Source: Pseudomonadota bacterium
GTDB taxonomy: Bacteria > Pseudomonadota > Gammaproteobacteria > Burkholderiales > Thiobacillaceae
Assembly (NCBI GenBank): GCA_021821425.1
Contig: JAKACL010000086.1
Coordinates: 1-10,318, forward strand
Length of the DNA stretch: 10,318 nt
Direction: 5' to 3'
Shown here piece by piece: positions 5,875-10,318 of the stretch; position 1 is the first letter of the stretch; each line of letters opens with the position of its first letter. The position numbers were made by a program, and so were the translations under genes. A model generated the notes under the pieces. That model was not told where the DNA came from, ran no database searches, and worked only from the letters and a program-made list of their open reading frames with translations.

Positions 5875-6717
5875 TCAGTACAAAAGGCTGGAGAGCTGGC
5901 GCCGGTAGCGGCTGACCACTTCGCCGCCGCCCAGCAGATCGAACACCGCCAGCAGCGTCTTGCGGCCGATGTCGTCTTCAAAACCGCGGTCGCGGCGGAC
6001 GATTTCCAGCAACTGGTCCATGCCCGCCTCGTGCTGGCCGGCGGCGACCAGCAGGTTGGCGAGCTTCAGCCGCGCCGCTAGATCGTTTTCGTTCGCCGCG
6101 ACCTGGGCAGTCAGCGTCGCCACATCCTCGCCTTCAACGCCCATGAACTGCAGCCGCGCCTTCAGCTGCGCGACGCGCGGGTCGGCATCCTCCGGCACGC
6201 GCGCGATCAGCCGCCGGGCTTCGTCGGCTTCGCCGAGGTCCAGCATGATTTCCGCCGCATCGAGCCGCACGCCGAGATGGGCCGGATCGACACGTGAAGC
6301 ATCGGCGAGCGTCTGCAGCGCGGCCGACAGGTCGCCCGCGGCGCGCAACCCGGCTGCCTGCACGCGCAGTTCCTCGGCCGGGCTGGGGATCAGGCGATCG
6401 AGAAAGGCGCGCACTTCGCCTTCCGGCAGCGCACCTGAAAACTCGTCGACCATCGCGCCATTGACGAAGGCCTTGACGCTCGGAATGCCGCGCACGCCAT
6501 AACGCGAAGCGAGCTCCTGGTTGTCGTCGGAATTGACCTTGGCGAGCAGGAACCGGCCGCCATATTCGGCAGCGAGTTTCTCCAGAACCGGCTTGAGCGA
6601 CTTGCACGGCCCGCACCAGGGCGCCCAGAAATCGACGACGACCGGGCGGTGTTTCGATTCATCGAGAACGTGTTGCTGGAAATCGGCCAGGCCGACGTCG
6701 AGGGCGTGTTCAGACAT
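5875..6717 (-). CDS. cnoX: Thioredoxin-TPR protein, CnoX/YbbN family
   Basis: A 280-residue two-domain protein close in length to E. coli CnoX (YbbN, 284). The N-terminal thioredoxin domain (about 1-108) has the active site WCGPC at 34-38 and the cis-proline loop GIPS at 77-80. The C-terminal part (about 112-280) is all helical with tetratricopeptide-like repeats (for example AAGLRAAGDLSAALQTL and LANLLVAAGQHEAGMDQLLEI). CnoX proteins hold unfolding proteins during oxidative (chlorine) stress and pass them to GroEL or DnaK. E. coli YbbN lacks the full Cys pair, whereas this protein has CGPC, so thioredoxin reductase activity is expected in addition. Translation starts at ATG 6717 after a CGGAG ribosome site. 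It lies 24 bases downstream of purB on the same strand and ends the minus-strand block. Identification of the architecture is firm; the cnoX symbol rests on it. Confidence 0.93.
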   Translation of the reverse strand: MSEHALDVGLADFQQHVLDESKHRPVVVDFWAPWCGPCKSLKPVLEKLAAEYGGRFLLAKVNSDDNQELASRYGVRGIPSVKAFVNGAMVDEFSGALPEGEVRAFLDRLIPSPAEELRVQAAGLRAAGDLSAALQTLADASRVDPAHLGVRLDAAEIMLDLGEADEARRLIARVPEDADPRVAQLKARLQFMGVEGEDVATLTAQVAANENDLAARLKLANLLVAAGQHEAGMDQLLEIVRRDRGFEDDIGRKTLLAVFDLLGGGEVVSRYRRQLSSLLY

Positions 6718-6741
6718 GGGGGCTCCGGTTCAAGGTGTCCG

Positions 6742-8142
<1,401 letters not shown>

Positions 8143-8164
8143 TCAGGCTGCCGATGTCGTCGCC

Positions 8165-8758
8165 TTAAACGGCCCGCCGGTCACGCACGGCCTGCGCCAG
8201 CGTGCCGCTGTCGACATATTCCAGTTCGCCGCCCACCGGCACGCCGCGCGCCAGCCGGCTCACCTTGAGGCCGCGCGCCTTCAGCAGCTCGCCGATGGTG
8301 TGTGCGGTGGCTTCGCCCTCGGGGGTGAAATTGGTCGCCAGGATCACTTCGTCCACCGTGCCGTCGAGCGCACGACTGATCAACCGGTCGAGGTGAATCT
8401 CGCGCGGGCCGATGCCGTCGAGCGGGGAAAGCCGCCCCATCAGCACGAAATATAGGCCGGCATAGCTGTGCGTGGCTTCCATCATGTTGAAATCGGTCGG
8501 CATCTCGACCACCGCCAGTTGGTGCTTGTCGCGCTTGGGACTGGCGCAGACCTCGCACACTTCCGCCTCGGAAAAATTGTTGCACAGGCGACAGTGGTGC
8601 AGATGCATCAGCGCATGGTTGAGCGCGCCGGCCAGCTGCTCGGCGCCGTTGCGGTCGCGCTGCAGCAGGTGGTAGGCCATGCGTGCCGCCGACTTGGGCC
8701 CGACGCCGGGCAGCACGCGCAGCGCGCCGATCAGGTTTTCAAGCGCGGCAGGGTGCAC
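8165..8758 (-). CDS. recR: Recombination mediator protein RecR
   Basis: RecR works with RecO (and RecF) to load RecA onto SSB-coated single-stranded gaps. The 197-residue protein has the expected order: a helix-hairpin-helix with [17 protein letters not shown] at 16-32, a four-cysteine zinc motif (Cys56, Cys59, Cys68, Cys71), the Toprim domain from about residue 80 with VVEMPTDF at 83-90 and [16 protein letters not shown] at 103-118, and the C-terminal [15 protein letters not shown] and [20 protein letters not shown] regions. The Toprim acidic loop reads VEMPTDF where many RecR proteins have VESPADV; the glutamate and aspartate are kept. The start is a GTG at 8758, four bases after the ybaB stop, and it matches the N-terminal length of homologues. 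No strong ribosome site is seen, so it probably relies on coupling to ybaB. dnaX-ybaB-recR is a widely conserved order. Confidence 0.97.
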   Translation of the reverse strand: MHPAALENLIGALRVLPGVGPKSAARMAYHLLQRDRNGAEQLAGALNHALMHLHHCRLCNNFSEAEVCEVCASPKRDKHQLAVVEMPTDFNMMEATHSYAGLYFVLMGRLSPLDGIGPREIHLDRLISRALDGTVDEVILATNFTPEGEATAHTIGELLKARGLKVSRLARGVPVGGELEYVDSGTLAQAVRDRRAV

Positions 8759-8762
8759 GGGG

Positions 8763-9089
8763 TCAGAACGGCATTTTCATGCCGGGCGGAATCGGCAGGC
8801 CGGCGGTCACGCCCGCCATTTTTTCCTGCACCGTGGCTTCGACCTTGCGCACTGCGTCATTCATCGCCGCCGCCACCAGGTCTTCCAGCATTTCACGGTC
8901 GTCCGTCATCAGGCTGGGGTCGATGACGACGCGGCGCACGTCGTGCTTGCAGGTCATTACCACCTTGACCATGCCGGCGCCGCTAGCGCCCTCGACCTCG
9001 ATTTCGGCCAGCTTGGCCTGCATCTTGGCCATGTTTTCCTGCATCTGCTGGACCTGCTTCATCATGTTGCCGATGCCGCCCTTCATCAT
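8763..9089 (-). CDS. YbaB/EbfC family nucleoid-associated protein
   Basis: A 108-residue protein of the YbaB/EbfC family: small dimeric DNA-binding proteins that associate with the nucleoid. The N-terminal Met/Gln/Lys-rich helix ([25 protein letters not shown] region, residues 10-34), the strand containing [20 protein letters not shown] (39-58) and the C-terminal helix [17 protein letters not shown] (68-84) are standard for the family. The tail ends in [10 protein letters not shown], also common in proteobacterial members. The first of two adjacent ATG codons (9087-9089) is preferred: an AGGAG lies seven bases upstream and the ATG overlaps the dnaX stop as ATGA. recR begins four bases after its stop. 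Context (dnaX before, recR after) supports the assignment fully; the precise role of YbaB in this cluster is unsettled. Confidence 0.96.
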   Translation of the reverse strand: MMKGGIGNMMKQVQQMQENMAKMQAKLAEIEVEGASGAGMVKVVMTCKHDVRRVVIDPSLMTDDREMLEDLVAAAMNDAVRKVEATVQEKMAGVTAGLPIPPGMKMPF

Positions 9090-10318
9090 GTCGATTCTCC
9101 TAATGGCTGTATGGTTGAGGCGTCCACCCGACCGCCAAACTGCTCGACCAGCTCGCGCACGAACGGATCCGATTCGATCGCAGCCACCGCTTCGGCCTGG
9201 CGCGCTTCCTTGATGCGCGTGCGCACCTGCTGCGGCGTCTGTTCGGCAGCGGCGCCGATCTCGAACGTCACCTGCAGGGCTGCGCCGTATTTGTCGCGCA
9301 GCGCCGACACAAGCTTGTCCTGATAGGCACGGTCAAGTAAATGTTTGTCCGCTTCGCCGACGCGCAATGCCACCGCGTCGGCCGTCTGCGATACCAGCTC
9401 GCAATGATCGGCGAGCATCTTGGCCATGCCGCCCAGGCGCAATGCGGCCACCACCGCGAGCCAGTCCCAGGCTGCGTTCGGCGCAGACTCACGCGCCTGC
9501 AGCGGGGCTGCGGCAGCCGTTGCCATCGCGGACGGTTCGGCATTGGCTTCGGCACGCGGCACAGCGGCGGGCGCAGGCGAACGGGGCGTCGTCGCGGGCG
9601 CCGCGGCCGGCGGCGCCGACGCGCGCGCCGGTGCCGGGCGGGCGTCTGGCACAGGACGCGGCGCGCCGGACCCTGCGGCAAACGCCAGCATGCGCAGCAG
9701 CGTCATGCAAAATCCGGAAAACTCGTCCGGCGCATACGGCAGGTCGCGGCGGCCGTTCAGTGCAATCTGGTAATACAGCTGTACTGTTTCAGCGTCCAGC
9801 TGCGCGGCCGCGACCTGCATGCGCTCCGCGTCCATGCCGGCTTCAATGGCATTGGGCGCGTGCAGCAGCAAGGCCAGCTGGGTCAGCAGATTTCCAAAGT
9901 CCTGCAGCGCAGCATCGAAGGCGATACCGCGCTCGGCCAGCTGGCGCGCCTGCGCCAGCAGCGCATCGCCGTCCTGCGCCGCCAGCGCATCGAGGAGGTC
10001 AAACAGGTAATCGCGCCGCACCGTGCCGAGCATGGCCTCGACCGCAGCAGCCTCCACCTTGCCGCCGCCGTAGGCAATCGCCTGATCGGTCAGCGACAGC
10101 GCATCGCGCATGCTGCCGGCGGCGGCGCGCGCCAGAATATTCAGCGCAGCGGGTTCGGCGTCGACGTGTTCCTGCGCCAGCACCTCGCCCAGGTGCTGCG
10201 CGACCAGCGTCGGCGACATCGGCTTCAGGTTGAACTGCAGGCAGCGCGAGAGGACCGTCACCGGGATCTTCTGCGGGTCGGTGGTGGCGAGGATGAATTT
10301 CACGTGCGCGGGCGGCTC
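9086..10318 (-). CDS. dnaX: DNA polymerase III subunit gamma/tau, 5'-partial
   Basis: The C-terminal 410 residues of the clamp-loader ATPase that loads the beta clamp and, as tau, ties the loader to the polymerase and helicase. The window begins within the AAA+ region: the frame reads [17 protein letters not shown] (sensor 1) and then [10 protein letters not shown] with the arginine-finger SRC motif; the Walker A and zinc module lie outside the window. Sensor 2 [14 protein letters not shown] is present (codons around 10061-10113). Domain III follows, ending near 9673. A linker of about 60 residues very rich in Ala and Pro (about 9488-9672) separates it from the C-terminal tau-specific domain ([21 protein letters not shown] onward), which binds the polymerase in homologues. 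The GTG at 10301-10303 is an internal valine, not a start. The stop overlaps the ybaB start by four bases. I see no A-rich slippery run of the E. coli type in or near the linker. Confidence 0.97.
   Translation of the reverse strand, partial: EPPAHVKFILATTDPQKIPVTVLSRCLQFNLKPMSPTLVAQHLGEVLAQEHVDAEPAALNILARAAAGSMRDALSLTDQAIAYGGGKVEAAAVEAMLGTVRRDYLFDLLDALAAQDGDALLAQARQLAERGIAFDAALQDFGNLLTQLALLLHAPNAIEAGMDAERMQVAAAQLDAETVQLYYQIALNGRRDLPYAPDEFSGFCMTLLRMLAFAAGSGAPRPVPDARPAPARASAPPAAAPATTPRSPAPAAVPRAEANAEPSAMATAAAAPLQARESAPNAAWDWLAVVAALRLGGMAKMLADHCELVSQTADAVALRVGEADKHLLDRAYQDKLVSALRDKYGAALQVTFEIGAAAEQTPQQVRTRIKEARQAEAVAAIESDPFVRELVEQFGGRVDASTIQPLGEST

Noticed and set aside
10301..10303. GTG as the start of dnaX
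   Set aside because: The codon is an internal valine within the conserved EPPAHVKF segment of the AAA+ domain; the gene continues beyond the window.

Overview
The window is GC-rich, tightly packed chromosomal DNA that reads as the core genome of a betaproteobacterium. The hprK-rapZ pair, a GreB with an acidic N-terminal extension, an E. coli-length PurB and the dnaX-ybaB-recR trio fit the Nitrosomonadales/Thiobacillus-like lineages best; that placement is an inference from protein character, not a database match. I see no mobile element, tRNA, rRNA, CRISPR array or phage gene.

Left part, plus strand (about 2-5343): a telescoped run of nine genes. It holds hprK (5' end outside the window), rapZ, a small membrane-anchored NusG domain II protein, a Gx transporter-family membrane protein, ubiX (flavin prenyltransferase), a stand-alone LON substrate-binding-domain protein, a pyridoxamine-phosphate-oxidase-like flavoprotein, a 68-residue lipoprotein, a two-helix DUF2905 protein and, after a 31-base gap, greB. 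Seven consecutive junctions overlap by 1 to 25 bases and the eighth has a 3-base gap, so translational coupling along one transcript is likely. A monohaem c-type cytochrome lipoprotein (5426-5824) follows after 82 bases and may have its own promoter.

Centre (5825-5874): the two gene blocks converge on a 50-base gap containing a perfect 9-bp inverted repeat, probably a shared terminator.

Right part, minus strand (10318 down to 5875): dnaX (5' part outside the window), ybaB, recR, purB and a CnoX/YbbN-type thioredoxin-TPR protein. dnaX/ybaB overlap by 4 bases and ybaB/recR are 4 bases apart, which is the widespread replication-repair cluster. purB follows recR after 52 bases and the thioredoxin follows purB after 24, so all five may be cotranscribed.

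How they work together: HprK and RapZ belong to the regulatory phosphotransferase/cell-envelope precursor network. The NusG_II-Gx-UbiX-PNPOx stretch has a flavin/isoprenoid flavour that is worth a second look. The minus-strand block covers the DNA polymerase III clamp loader, recombination repair, purine synthesis and protein quality control. No clearly new system is visible; the most open questions are the uncharacterised membrane genes next to ubiX.
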